DNA of 64,000 bases. It comes from Ochromonas danica. Its lineage: Eukaryota > Sar > Chrysophyceae > Chromulinales > Chromulinaceae. Below are positions 1 to 12,413 of this stretch, piece after piece. A model generated the notes under the pieces. It saw only the letters and a program-made list of their open reading frames with translations. It made no database searches and was not told the DNA's origin. How positions within the stretch are numbered: the stretch's first letter is position 1; the number at the start of each line of letters is the position of its first letter. Both the position numbers and the translations under genes were made by a program. The DNA lies in assembly GCA_015146655.1 (NCBI GenBank), contig VKHL01000022.1, forward strand, positions 62,001-126,000, given 5' to 3'.

Positions 1-1079
1 GAGAAAGAGATCCAACCCAGTGCACAGATAATGACCCTGCAGAAGCCGATGACCATCCACCTTGTGATTGAAGCGCGTGCTATTGAGGCCGTAAGATTGA
101 TGGAGACAGTGCTGTGGGTGAAGAGAGCAGAAGTGCGCAATGCTCTGGCGCAGACGCCGCAATGGACCGTAGAAGCTCTTCTTAGACCCCATGTACGAGC
201 AGAGGTTTGTTGATATGATTGCAAGTAATGGTCTGCGGTGGATGATATACAAATCTAGCATCCTCCTCCCAAGGAAATGGAGTTGTAACCTGATGCGACC
301 AGTGGAAATCAGCTGGAAAGGGTATCGCGTGCCAATGGTCTCCGCGGTTGACAATGCCCGCGTCTGTGGCGTACATGAAAGAGTAATCGTCGATGGCAAA
401 CTTGGTGCAGTTGGCACAGGCCCGAGATAAATGAGACTTGCACTCGGGCTTGAGGGAGTAGTGATCCATAGCATAGTTCATGCCAACGATGAGGACGTGG
501 TCGCGGCCCTGCTTTCTCTGGAAATAAGGCGAGCGAGCCAATAGGCGCTCCACTGCAGGCGCCAACGGACACTTGCGGAAGTCGTAACACACTCCTGTGG
601 AGCGCGCGCAATTCTTGTAGAAGGCCGAGTCAGAGGCGAAGTCGTAGGGGATGAGGAAGGACGTGGCCTGCGCCGGGTCGAGAGTTCTGCGCGGATCCTT
701 CAAGGAGCGGTGGTACAGCATGGCGTACAGCTGGTACTGGTCCGTGTGGTACTCGCCATACCGTGCTTCCACTACAGGACCAGCGCCGTGATGGAGCTGG
801 TTGTCCAGGCGCTCATTGGGATCGCGCTTGTACATGGACGCCGTGGCGATGGCCGGCCAGTCCTCGTCCTCGTAGATGTAGAAGAGATGGTCAGCTTTGT
901 TCGCACTCTCTCCATGCTGCCAGCTGCCAGGACAAGGACAGCATCAGAGGTTAACTTCCCACCAGCCGGCCAGAAGGCAGAAGTCCCGTTTCCGGGTCTC
1001 CCTCATACTGCCAGGACAAGGACATCATCAACTCCTTGACAGAAACAACTACTACTGGGTCTTTGTCCTTTACCCCCAT
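1..1079 (-). CDS. Exostosin-like glycosyltransferase (GT47), 3' part beyond the window
   Basis: This is probably a Golgi glycosyltransferase of the exostosin/GT47 family. The frame from about 923 down to about 250 encodes HLFYIYEDEDWP, then YGEYHTDQYQLYAMLYHRSL, FLIPYDFASDSAFYKN, a GRDHVLIVGMNYAMDH block and FAIDDYSFMYATDAG. These are the usual exostosin landmarks (short Tyr/Asp N-terminal strand, F-x-x-P-Y-D, GRDH). Below about 250 the frame changes to SYMGSKKSFYGPLRRLRQ and runs open to base 1, which implies a short intron near 180-260 that I could not place exactly. A possible 5' exon is 1009-1079 (ATG at 1077-1079), spliced to 923 by GT-AG in phase 2. That start lies only 38 bp from the divergent PDHB start, so the first exon is tentative and an internal Met at 835 is the fallback. 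No signal anchor is visible. Family call good, gene model partial. Confidence 0.6.
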
Positions 1080-1117
1080 TCTCTTTCTCTTTCTCTCCTT
1101 TTCTCTATCTTAGTATC

Positions 1118-2515
1118 ATGTTAAAGACCTTGCCTTATAGTACTACTCTCTCACAAAGAGTATTATCTCAAGTAAGTCATTCAAATAGATTCTTTTCTTT
1201 TCTTTTTCGTTTCTGTTGTTCCGACAGTATCACTTGCAGTTCATTACACACTACTAACTGACCTTTGACATGAACTACCACCTACTTCCTACCTTTCATC
1301 TCACTCATTTACTCTCTCTTTAGACACTTCATCGCACTTGTGCAACTCGTGGAATGGCGACAATTGAGGTGAAAAGAACACTTTCCGATTGTTTCGGAAT
1401 ATTCTGCCTCACTAACTCTGTCGTCATTGTCATCTTCTAGGTGCCTGTGAGAGAAGCTATTAATCAAGCTATTGATGAGGAAATGGCTAGAGATGAGCGT
1501 GTCTTTGTCTTAGGTAAGCCACACCCTCTCTCTCTATATATGTATGATAACAATATGTGATGATCTATATGGGGTGATGATGAATACATGGTATGGTGTA
1601 GGTGAAGAAGTTGCTCAATACCAAGGTGCCTATAAAGTGACCAAGGGTTTATTTCAAAAGTATGGTGGCAAGAGAGTGATTGACACTCCCATCACTGAGA
1701 TGGGATTCGCTGGTCTAGCTTGTGGCGCGGCCTATAAAGGACTTCGCCCCATTGTAGAGTTCATGACTTTCAACTTCTCTATGCAAGCTATCGATCAGAT
1801 TGTTAACTCAGCAGCTAAGCAGTTCTATATGAGTGGTGGTGACATCTCTGTGCCAATTGTCTTCCGCGGTCCCAATGGCGCTGCTGCGGGTGTTGCTGCT
1901 CAACATAGTCAATGTTATGCTGCTTGGTACTCTTCTGTCCCTGGATTGAAGGTTGTTGCTCCTTGGTCTAGTGAGGATGCTAGAGGCTTGTTGAAGGCAG
2001 CTGTTCGTGATGAGAACCCCGTGGTCATCTTAGAGAATGAATTGCTTTATGGTGTCTCCTTCCCCTTGACTGATGAAGCTCAAGACAAGGATTTTGTTAT
2101 TCCTATTGGTAAGGCTAAGGTTGAGAAGGAAGGAAAGGATGTCACTCTGGTAGCCTTTGGTAAGGCTGTTGGACAATGTTTGGATGTCGCCAAGAAGTTA
2201 GAGGCGGAAGGAATTGATGTGGAAGTCATCAATCTGCGTACTTTACGTCCTTTGGATCGTAACACTATTATTGCTTCTGCAAAGAAGACGCATCATGTGA
2301 TCTCTGTTGAAGAGGGTTGGCCTCAATGCGGTATTGGCGCTGAGATTGCCGCCACTCTGATGGAGAGCGAGGCCTTTGACTATCTCGACGCTCCTTTCCA
2401 GCGTGTCACTGGAGCTGATGTCCCCATGCCTTATGCTATTCCTTTGGAGAAGGCTGCTTTACCTTCTGGCACTGATGTCGAAGATGTTATCAAGAGAACC
2501 TTGAATCGCAAGTAA
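1118..2515 (+). CDS. PDHB: Pyruvate dehydrogenase E1 component, beta subunit (mitochondrial)
   Basis: This is the beta subunit of the E1 heterotetramer that decarboxylates pyruvate with thiamine diphosphate in the mitochondrial matrix. Exons are 1118-1171, 1324-1368, 1441-1513 and 1602-2515, all with GT-AG borders, giving 361 residues, the usual family length. The first 28 residues ([20 protein letters not shown], then HRTCATRG) are rich in Ser, Thr and Arg without acids, as in a matrix-targeting peptide. MATIEVPVREA then begins the conserved body. Visible landmarks are the active-site Glu in [50 protein letters not shown], and the transketolase C-domain with [10 protein letters not shown] and [15 protein letters not shown]. 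Codon use is richer in C and G than in most neighbours. The call is secure; only the 5'-most ATG is inferred. Confidence 0.95.
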
Positions 2516-3138
2516 GCTAGCTAGCTGCTCACGTTTTGATTGTTGCTGTGAGTGAGTGAGAGAGTGTGTAGCCTGTCTAACCTGCTGATAGTTAGAGTGA
2601 GGGTGAGGGGGGATAGTGTATGAAGGAAGATGATTGATAAGATGTACTAGTAGCTAGGCTATTGTAAGGTGATTTTTTGGATTCAATCGTCTGTCTGATA
2701 GAGCAATCTCAAGTCTTGTCTAAGGCATTCTTTAACATCATTGATTCAGACAGAAAGTCAGTAGACTAGGCTGCCATTCTTCTTCTCACTAACACTGTAG
2801 ATCTCAACTACGCACACAAGAGAGAAGAGGAGGAGAAGGGTAAGGTGAGTAGGGAAAATTAGCTGCTGGCTGAGGAGTAAAGAGCGTTAGTGACACTACA
2901 GGGTATATAGTTTATAGTGCATATACAGTAGTATATAAGGTATAGTATATACAACTTGTAGCATATAGGGCATAGAGTAGCAATGCAAAGGCAATGGACA
3001 GCGTAGCATAGCACAGCATATCACAGTATAGTATAGAGTAGTATAGGATGGAGTAGCACAGCATAGGGTATAGTGTAGGGTATCTGTAATGAGTGAGATA
3101 GAGGACAAGGTGTTAGCACAAGTCTAGAATTATCATCT
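2516..3138. other. Intergenic spacer between convergent genes
   Basis: No gene is seen. The first half is GTGAG/GTGTG-rich 3' flank of PDHB. From about 2890 to 3090 it becomes a TATAG/CATAG-type low-complexity tract with many short imperfect repeats. The reading frames crossing it are repeat artefacts. Confidence 0.5.
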
Positions 3139-4083
3139 TCAAACTTCTTCTTGACTTCCCATCTCATGTGGATGGAAAGAAATTGAACTTCCACCTCCTT
3201 CTGTTAGACTAATATGATTAGGATGAAATCTTGCCATGGCTCCAATAGCTCTTCGATGTTTCATCAATCCTTTAATAGCAACCTGTTGATGTCTTGGAAT
3301 AGGTACTTCATCTAACATAGCAAAGACATCTGATGATGCTCCTATTACCACATCACGATATTTTGTAAATTTAGCACATGGATTGCCAATGAAATTCGCT
3401 TCTTCTAACTTCGGCAATCCAACTAATGCTTCCACTTCATTAAGATCTACAATAGCATTCTCTTTAGCAATGAATTTCTTGAGACAATATAAAGATAGAA
3501 AGGGTGCTAATTCAGAGATTCCATTGCCTGAAATATCAATTGCTTGTAAACTACGACTTAATGTTTGCATAGAAGAAGGATCAAAATGTAATGAAGTGAA
3601 AGCAGGTAATCTTTGATAAGAGACTGTTAATTCTTCTAAAGTAATACATTCTGTTAATCCTGTAATAACTGTTAAATCATTTTGATCTAAGAAAAGTTTT
3701 CTTAAATTTGTCATTGTTGATAATTTCGGTAAATCATGAATAATATTATTTTGAAGGTAAAGATATTGTAATTGATTTGCAAATCCAAGATTTTCAATAT
3801 TTTCAATTTGATTATCATATAGATAAAGTACTTTTAAGTTAAGACATTGTTCTAATCCTTCAATACGATGAATTCGTTTATTTTGTAAATGTAAATGTGT
3901 AACACGTGCTAGATAAGCATCATTCGTCTCTTTAGTTGATCTTGTGAGACTTGTTGAAGCTAAGAGAAGGTCTAAATTAATCTGACGATATCTCTTAGAG
4001 AAGGTTGTTATAGTAGGTGGATTTGTGTTATTATTGGTATTGAACGTGTTGTTGTCATCATGACTGGAGATTGTATGAGACAT
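3139..4083 (-). CDS. Leucine-rich repeat protein, PPP1R42 (LRRC67/TLRR)-like
   Basis: Single-exon gene of 314 residues. Residues about 60-230 hold SDS22-type leucine-rich repeats (VTHLHLQNKRIHRIEGLEQC, LKVLYLYDNQIENIENLGF, LQYLYLQNNIIHDL, LRKLFLDQN). An unusual spacer follows, SYQRLPAFTSLHFDPSSMQT, then LQAIDISGNGISEL and a cap NPCAKFTKYRDVVIGAS. The spacer with QRLP, LHFDP and LxRSL, and the NPxxKxKYRD cap, are characteristic of vertebrate PPP1R42, a protein-phosphatase-1 binding protein of microtubule organising centres and the manchette. Placement in that group rests on these remembered motifs rather than a search. If correct, it suggests the organism builds centrioles or flagella. It is divergent from the amine oxidase at 4371, and the shared 287-bp spacer carries three AAGTTAA elements. 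Confidence 0.8.
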   Translation of the reverse strand: MSHTISSHDDNNTFNTNNNTNPPTITTFSKRYRQINLDLLLASTSLTRSTKETNDAYLARVTHLHLQNKRIHRIEGLEQCLNLKVLYLYDNQIENIENLGFANQLQYLYLQNNIIHDLPKLSTMTNLRKLFLDQNDLTVITGLTECITLEELTVSYQRLPAFTSLHFDPSSMQTLSRSLQAIDISGNGISELAPFLSLYCLKKFIAKENAIVDLNEVEALVGLPKLEEANFIGNPCAKFTKYRDVVIGASSDVFAMLDEVPIPRHQQVAIKGLMKHRRAIGAMARFHPNHISLTEGGGSSISFHPHEMGSQEEV

Positions 4084-4274
4084 TATTACGTAGTGTATGA
4101 TAGATAGTATGAATTAGAGAGGATAGAAAGGGTAATCTAGAGTTGATAGATGGACTAGAATATCTTTACTTGATACAGTATAGCAAGGGTAGTCTTAATT
4201 CTTCTATATTGTCTTGTTGTTGATCATAGACGATGAAAACGAAAACCAACAGGTGGAAAAAAACGGCTCCCTCC

Positions 4275-4328
4275 TTCTTAAGTTAATCTCTTGGGAAGTT
4301 AACGACCCTAATTCTCTTATTAAGTTAA
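4275..4328. promoter_or_regulatory. Candidate promoter element cluster (CTTAAGTTAA type)
   Basis: Within 54 bp there are three related sites: CTCCTTCTTAAGTTAATC from 4271, GGAAGTTAACG near 4296 and TTAAGTTAA at 4320. They sit in the spacer between the divergent genes starting at 4083 and 4371. The same pyrimidine run plus CTTAAGTTAA recurs upstream of genes at 18378 and 49937. Function is inferred from recurrence and position only. Confidence 0.4.
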
Positions 4329-4370
4329 TATACAACAGTTAGTTTAGCTAGACTATGTGATAATTTAACA

Positions 4371-6527
4371 ATGATGGATTGGGAATATGATCTTATTATA
4401 GTAGGTGGAGGAATTACTGGTCTTAAGATAGCACGAGACTTCTCTCAAAAGAATAAGACCCTCTCTTCTTCTTCCTCTACCTCTTCTACCTCTTTCTTAC
4501 GTGTTCTTGTCATTGAATCTGCTTCTTGTCTGGGAGGACATATTCCTGCACTTGACACTAACCCCACCCTCACTACCACTACTGCCACTACTGCCACTAC
4601 TACTGCTACTACTGCTTCCACTACTGCTGCCACTACTGGGTCTGTCTCTATTCAACCCAAACCTGCAGCAGCTGTGACCCCCACTACTACTAACACAACA
4701 ACTAACACTAACACTAACACTAACACTCCCTCTGCTACTACTGCTACTGCTACTACTAGCACTACTAGGAGGTCTGGTCTTCCAGCAGCTGTCAGACCTA
4801 ACCTCTACTCTCATACCTTCAGTAAGATCTTCCCTACACGTCATCATCTCCTCATACAAGAAGTACAACGTTATCACTTATCATTGTCATCTATTGATAT
4901 CAACCATAACCTCTACATCCAGTCTGCTGCTGCTATCTCGCCACCACCAACAGCTGCTGCTGCTGCTGCTGCTGCTAGTGTATTCCGTGTTGGTCTAGGA
5001 GAAGTTCTACCCTGGAGAGACTATTGGTCTACTATACAACACCAACATCAACATCAACGAGTCTATCAACAAGCTATTCATCGTATTAACTATGATGCTT
5101 GTCGTATTGACCTTTCCAAAGGTATCTATCAAGAAGGACGATTAGATAGTCTTGACATCTCCTGGTCTGACTATCTACACGATCACGTCATAATGACAGA
5201 AGAAGAAGAAGAAGAGGAAGAAGAAGACCCGTTAGTGTTGGAGTTCTTCCTCTTCCTACCCTTCATCTTACTAGGTGGATATAGTGAAGAAGTCTCAGCG
5301 TTGATGGTATTACATCTTATAGCTTCGATTAGAATGGGTGGTACAGTAGCAGATAGAGGTGTTGGGGTAGAAGGTGCGATAGCTTTCCTCACTTCATATG
5401 ATATCCTTGCTGGAGGAGGAGGAGGAGGAGGAGGAGGTAGTAGTAGTAGTGGTGGTGGTGGTATGATAGATCTTATCTCAGCCTTAGCTCAAGATTGTTA
5501 TCAAAGTAATCACGTTGACTTTCTTATGGACTCTACAGTGATTGATATCACCTATCATCAACAACCTCCTCCTCCTCCTGCTGCTAACAGCACTACCCCT
5601 CATTATGACTACCCACCTGATCTTCGTCCTCTTTCACAAGCAACTGTACGATTAGCTAATGGTCGTTCTATTCGTGGTAGATGTGTTGTTCTTACTGTAC
5701 CTCTCAATGCCTTGTTGTCTATTGGGTTTTGTAGTGGTAGTGGTAGAGGTAGTGGTGGAGGTAGTGACAGAGGTAGTGGTGGTAGTGGTGGAGGTAGTGA
5801 CAGAGGTAGTAGTGGTAGTGGTAGTGGTAGTAGTAGTCGAGGTAGTGGTAGCAGTGGTAGTGGTGGAGGTAGTGGTAGTGCCAGTAGTGGTAGTGGATGG
5901 CCTGATGTCTGGCAACGTGCTGCTATGCGATGTAATCAAAGCAGACAATACATGGAAGTCTATGTTAATAGTTGTTTGATTAGTAAGAAGATTAAACATC
6001 TTTATAGTTTGAATATGGAGAATAGCATACAAGAAGCAGAGATTATTAGTCGTCAAGTCATACAAGAAGAGGAAGAAGATGATAGTAATGGTAATGATAG
6101 GAGGAGGAGGAGGAAGAAGATGACATTAGTTCGTGTTGCTGGTAGAAGACATGATCTATTAGTTAATGATCTTTCATCTGTCTTAAAGATGGTCTATCCT
6201 TCTATAGAATCATCACAATCAACAAATGATTGTTGGTATCGTGATGATATTGGTAATCCTCGTCTACGTAGTTCACGCTTTCTAGTCAAACCTGGAACTA
6301 CTAGATTACTTCATGAAGCTTCTCTAGAGTGTCTTTCCCTATGGCAGAGGACATGGTCAGTCTATTGGGCATCTTCAGAACTCTCTCCTATCTGGCCAGG
6401 ATGGGTAGAAGGATGTCTACAAGCTGGTCAGACAGCAGTTGATCTCTTGACACCGCATTTGTTACCATCTCCTATACCACGTAACTTTGCTAGACTAGCT
6501 ATCTCAACAACAACAACACATAAATAG
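4371..6527 (+). CDS. Flavin-containing amine oxidase-like protein with low-complexity inserts
   Basis: Intronless, 718 residues. The N-terminus DLIIVGGGITGLKIARDF is an FAD-binding Rossmann fold (GxGxxG), followed by VLVIESASCLGGHI, the second strand that binds the ribose. The C-terminus SVYWASSELSPIWPGWVEGC, then LQAGQTAVDLL, is the typical last FAD-contact segment of the monoamine-oxidase/polyamine-oxidase superfamily. The substrate cannot be told. Between these ends are in-frame inserts of simple sequence: Thr/Ala/Asn tracts (4550-4760), poly-Ala (4950), poly-Glu (5200), poly-Gly (5410) and Ser/Gly/Arg runs (5735-5895). The acid-to-Gly change in the GG(R)-type motif and the inserts leave activity open. 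The complementary strand of the inserts produces long poly-Ser/Thr frames, which are artefacts. Confidence 0.75.
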   Translation: MMDWEYDLIIVGGGITGLKIARDFSQKNKTLSSSSSTSSTSFLRVLVIESASCLGGHIPALDTNPTLTTTTATTATTTATTASTTAATTGSVSIQPKPAAAVTPTTTNTTTNTNTNTNTPSATTATATTSTTRRSGLPAAVRPNLYSHTFSKIFPTRHHLLIQEVQRYHLSLSSIDINHNLYIQSAAAISPPPTAAAAAAAASVFRVGLGEVLPWRDYWSTIQHQHQHQRVYQQAIHRINYDACRIDLSKGIYQEGRLDSLDISWSDYLHDHVIMTEEEEEEEEEDPLVLEFFLFLPFILLGGYSEEVSALMVLHLIASIRMGGTVADRGVGVEGAIAFLTSYDILAGGGGGGGGGSSSSGGGGMIDLISALAQDCYQSNHVDFLMDSTVIDITYHQQPPPPPAANSTTPHYDYPPDLRPLSQATVRLANGRSIRGRCVVLTVPLNALLSIGFCSGSGRGSGGGSDRGSGGSGGGSDRGSSGSGSGSSSRGSGSSGSGGGSGSASSGSGWPDVWQRAAMRCNQSRQYMEVYVNSCLISKKIKHLYSLNMENSIQEAEIISRQVIQEEEEDDSNGNDRRRRRKKMTLVRVAGRRHDLLVNDLSSVLKMVYPSIESSQSTNDCWYRDDIGNPRLRSSRFLVKPGTTRLLHEASLECLSLWQRTWSVYWASSELSPIWPGWVEGCLQAGQTAVDLLTPHLLPSPIPRNFARLAISTTTTHK

Positions 6528-7063
6528 TCAACACGTCAACACCGTGTAGTGATGTTGGTAGTCTAGTAGTGGTAGTAGTGGTAGTAGTGTTGATACTGTA
6601 ATAGGCTATTGTCAAATGTTATGAAAACAGGTTTGTGTTTTGTCTCTTTACAGCTTTTCTTCTAGCAGATTGTTATGGGATAACAACAACAACTACAACA
6701 ATGAAGCATGAGAAAGAAGAAGAAGAAGAAGAAGGTATTGACCAAAACCAGTGTCTGTCTGTTTGTCTGTCTGTCTACTAATCATAGAGTATCAACACCC
6801 CCTCAGAACTAAATTATGTTATAGACTAAGGGAGACTGTTGTTAGTGATAGACTAAGTAAGACTTGTACAAACATATATATAATACTACAAGTAGTATAT
6901 AGTATATAGTATATAGTATCACATTATAAGAGAGAGAGAGAGTGTGTGTGAGAGAGAGAGTCAACTGACATGAAGGCTGTGTGTGCTACCTACTGTGTCC
7001 AATGTAAATTTAAATGTAATATACTACTTGTAGTATATAGTAATGTCATAATGTCATCTCTCT
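6528..7063. other. Spacer between convergent 3' ends
   Basis: No gene is seen between the amine oxidase stop and the kinase stop. It holds GAA and GTCTGTCT runs (6715-6780) and two near-identical TATAGTATATAGTA patches around 6890-6920 and 7020-7045. Confidence 0.5.
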
Positions 7064-10272
<3,209 letters not shown>

Positions 10273-10602
10273 CTCCTTTCTTGTTGTTGTTATTGTTGTT
10301 GTTCTTAGGAAAGATGTGCTGCAGTTGCTGCTATTGGATAATAAATAAGAAATTCAATCTCACAGCAAGAGAAGGCAAAGACTCTATTAACTACCACCAA
10401 AGGAAAGAAGTAGATAGTAGATGATGATGGTTGATAACGGAGACAGTGGCAAGTGTTGGATGAATCCCAAAGCCTTGATCTCTGATCTCTGTCTTCACAG
10501 ACAGTCTGTCTCATGCCCTCTGCTGCAGTGCTCACACACACTCAAACACACTCACTCACACACATCCCCCACATTCAAAATTTGAATTCTAATTGGAATT
10601 CC
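10273..10602. promoter_or_regulatory. Divergent spacer with ATTCCATGGAAT palindromes
   Basis: This separates the kinase (minus) from the unknown gene at 10603 (plus). From 10583 to 10620 it has overlapping palindromes: AATTCTAATTGGAATT, then ATTCCATGGATATTCCATGG. The second carries the proposed start codon inside its own palindrome. A CACACTCA-rich stretch precedes them. Regulatory use is a guess. Confidence 0.35.
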
Positions 10603-10771
10603 ATGGATATTCCATGGAATGTACGTTGGGAACTTGGAGGATTGCATCAGAGAAGTTTTGCAGAGGTTAATATAGAAGAAGAAACAGAAACAAATCACAT
10701 TGCTACTGAAAGTACTCTAGGAAAGCAAGAAGAAGAAGAAGAAGAAGAAGAAGAAGAAGAAGAAGAAGAAG

Positions 10772-10802
<31 letters not shown>

Positions 10803-11196
10803 TGATCATCATGTGGTGAAGAACAATCATCCATCATCCAGCAACAAACAACATTCGCCGCAAAGAACAACAACCACTAGTACTACTACCACCGCCACTG
10901 CTACTACCGTGCAGCCTAGCCAGCAGGAAGTATCCAACACAGTGGCCAGTAATGACAACCAAGTGAATGACGATTATCCTTATCCTGTCGACTCAGATGA
11001 TCATTGTGAGACACCTATTGAAGCCTATGGTGACCTACTACCTTTACTGACTATACTAGCTCAATCAATGAATCAATCTGTTACTACCTTACAAATCTAT
11101 GATTCCTTCTATTGTGAAGGTAGTATGGTACTACAAGTAGATCGATTACGGACACTTGGTTTAGAGAATGTCCATAATTGTGGCAACTTCAGGTAA
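10603..11196 (+). CDS. Unknown protein with a poly-glutamate tract
   Basis: No family recognised. About 197 residues from the ATG at 10603 (MDIPWNVRWELGGLHQRSF). Upstream in-frame Met codons back to 10513 would add a His/Thr-rich leader that looks like translated CA repeat, so I prefer the internal start. After some 40 residues comes a run of about 24 Glu from (GAA)n at 10729-10800, then a Thr/Ser-rich linker and a folded-looking tail (ETPIEAYGDLLPLLTILAQS, LRTLGLENVHNCGNFR). The end is curious. Reading through gives AGG TAA, while splicing a candidate 58-bp intron at 11193-11250 gives AGA TAG, so both forms end in the same residue. It is divergent from TLK. Confidence 0.55.
10729..10800 (+). 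repeat. (GAA)24 trinucleotide repeat, coding
   Basis: Uninterrupted GAA triplets translated as poly-Glu in the 10603 gene. It is a likely length-variable site. Confidence 0.95.
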
Positions 11197-11344
11197 TAAA
11201 AGCATGTATTATATTTCATGGTATGGTTTAATGTATGACTTGGTAAACAGATAGTCATTATGGATAGTTTGAGCAAATTACCATCACGTACTGCTGTTCT
11301 CGCTCGTTGTTTGACTAACCAAGCAAATTTTAGGTTGACAATTT

Positions 11345-12401
11345 TCAAGGGTTAAGATTCGGATATCCCAAGATACCGATTGGGAAATGAACATAACGTC
11401 TTGCATCGATATTATTGTGCCATAACCTGTGGAACACCAGAAGGACATAGTTCATGGTGCTTCTTGCATACATGTCGTGCATGGAGCATATTGGTTTCAA
11501 TACACAGTTCTCCTTTAAATAAATATTAGTATCCGAAAAGTTAATCCTGTTGTTCTTCTCATTTAAGTTTTCTACTGCAAGTATCATTTTATGACAATGG
11601 TTGGATAATGCCTTTACCCACTTATGAATGAAAATGATGTGGGCAGGATCTGTCACAGACAACTGCTCAGATAGAGTAACAGCACAAGGAAAGCAATCTT
11701 CCATCAAGTAAACTGCACCAAATTGAATTGAGAACCCCGCTGAGCTAATATACGGAATAACTATCTCATCATATTTCAAAAACTGTAATTTGCACATATT
11801 TAATGCACAAGCTGAATCTCTATATACTTCTATGTGTCAAGCTATTCAAATGGCTTGAATAGCTTCAATCCATTTGAATAGCTTGACACATAGAAGTATA
11901 TAGAGAAGCATTGACTGATTTTGACTCACTTGCTATCAAGCCAAGAGTAAAGCTCAGAGTTGTAAACGTCAGCACTGGCTCTGGTGCTGAAGAATTGGTT
12001 GCACAAAAGAGCTCAAGCCCAGCAGCAGTAATTTGTCTGCCACTGACTTTCTCCACATTCTTCTTCGACGACTGTGGAAGTCTGTCTTTTAAGTCTGTCT
12101 CTATCATATCCATTAACTTATCCCAGATAAATTGGCAATAACTCTCTTCAGGATTTGATCCGCCCCTAAACGAGAACGGTAGAGATATTTGGCGAAATGT
12201 TGAAAAAGATACATTAACATCATCTTCTCCTTTAACATCAACAAGGTTCTCTGTGATAAGCTTTCTTTCAGGCCAAAAGGTGTGGGGACCGAAGGGCAGT
12301 GCTATGTGAGCTAGGCCATCATTGACAGACAAGCGACTCGCACTAATGGCGCTGCGTGAGAAGAGTTTCATAATCACCAGCGAGAAGAGTCTTGGTACCA
12401 A
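11345..12401 (-). pseudogene. Unrecognised open frames split by a hairpin (possible broken gene)
   Basis: Two protein-like stretches lie head to tail on the minus strand. The upstream one (12365 down to 11865) includes HIALPFGPHTFWPERKLI, FSTFRQISLPFSFRGG, YCQFIWDKLMDMIETDL and TFTTLSFTLGLIAS. The downstream one (about 11835 to 11345) includes CKLQFLKYDEIVIPYISSAG, IIFIHKWVKALSNHCHKM and HDMYARSTMNYVLLVFHRLW. Between them is the 37-bp-arm hairpin at 11817-11906, which brings an in-frame stop. Composition is normal for coding sequence, but no family is recognised. A short candidate intron (GTGATTATG...CATTAG, 35 bp, about 12345-12379) would join the upstream part to the neighbouring gene 12374-13141, making one longer locus. 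Whether this is an intact spliced gene or a decayed one cannot be settled from sequence alone. Confidence 0.35.
11817..11906. repeat. Perfect inverted repeat, 37-bp arms
   Basis: Arms 11817-11853 and 11870-11906 are exact reverse complements around a 16-base spacer. The left arm starts TCTCTATATACTTCTATGTG. It lies exactly at the junction of two minus-strand open frames, and part of each arm reads as coding in one of them. This looks like a template-switch inverted duplication. Confidence 0.9.
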
Positions 12402-12413
12402 CTCTTCTCGTTC
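12369..12413. repeat. Direct repeat copy 1 (near-palindromic, 45 bp)
   Basis: This matches 12889-12933 with about four differences. The core GAAGAGTCTTGGTACCAACT followed by CTTC is itself a near palindrome centred on GGTACC. In the two copies it is read in different frames on the minus strand. Confidence 0.85.

Noticed and set aside
2896-3108. Minus-strand frame rich in Tyr, Leu and Cys
   Set aside because: Translation of TATAG/CATAG low-complexity sequence.
5652-6065. Poly-Thr and poly-Val frames opposite and beside the amine oxidase
   Set aside because: Shadow frames of the Ser/Gly-coding repeat. No independent coding signal.
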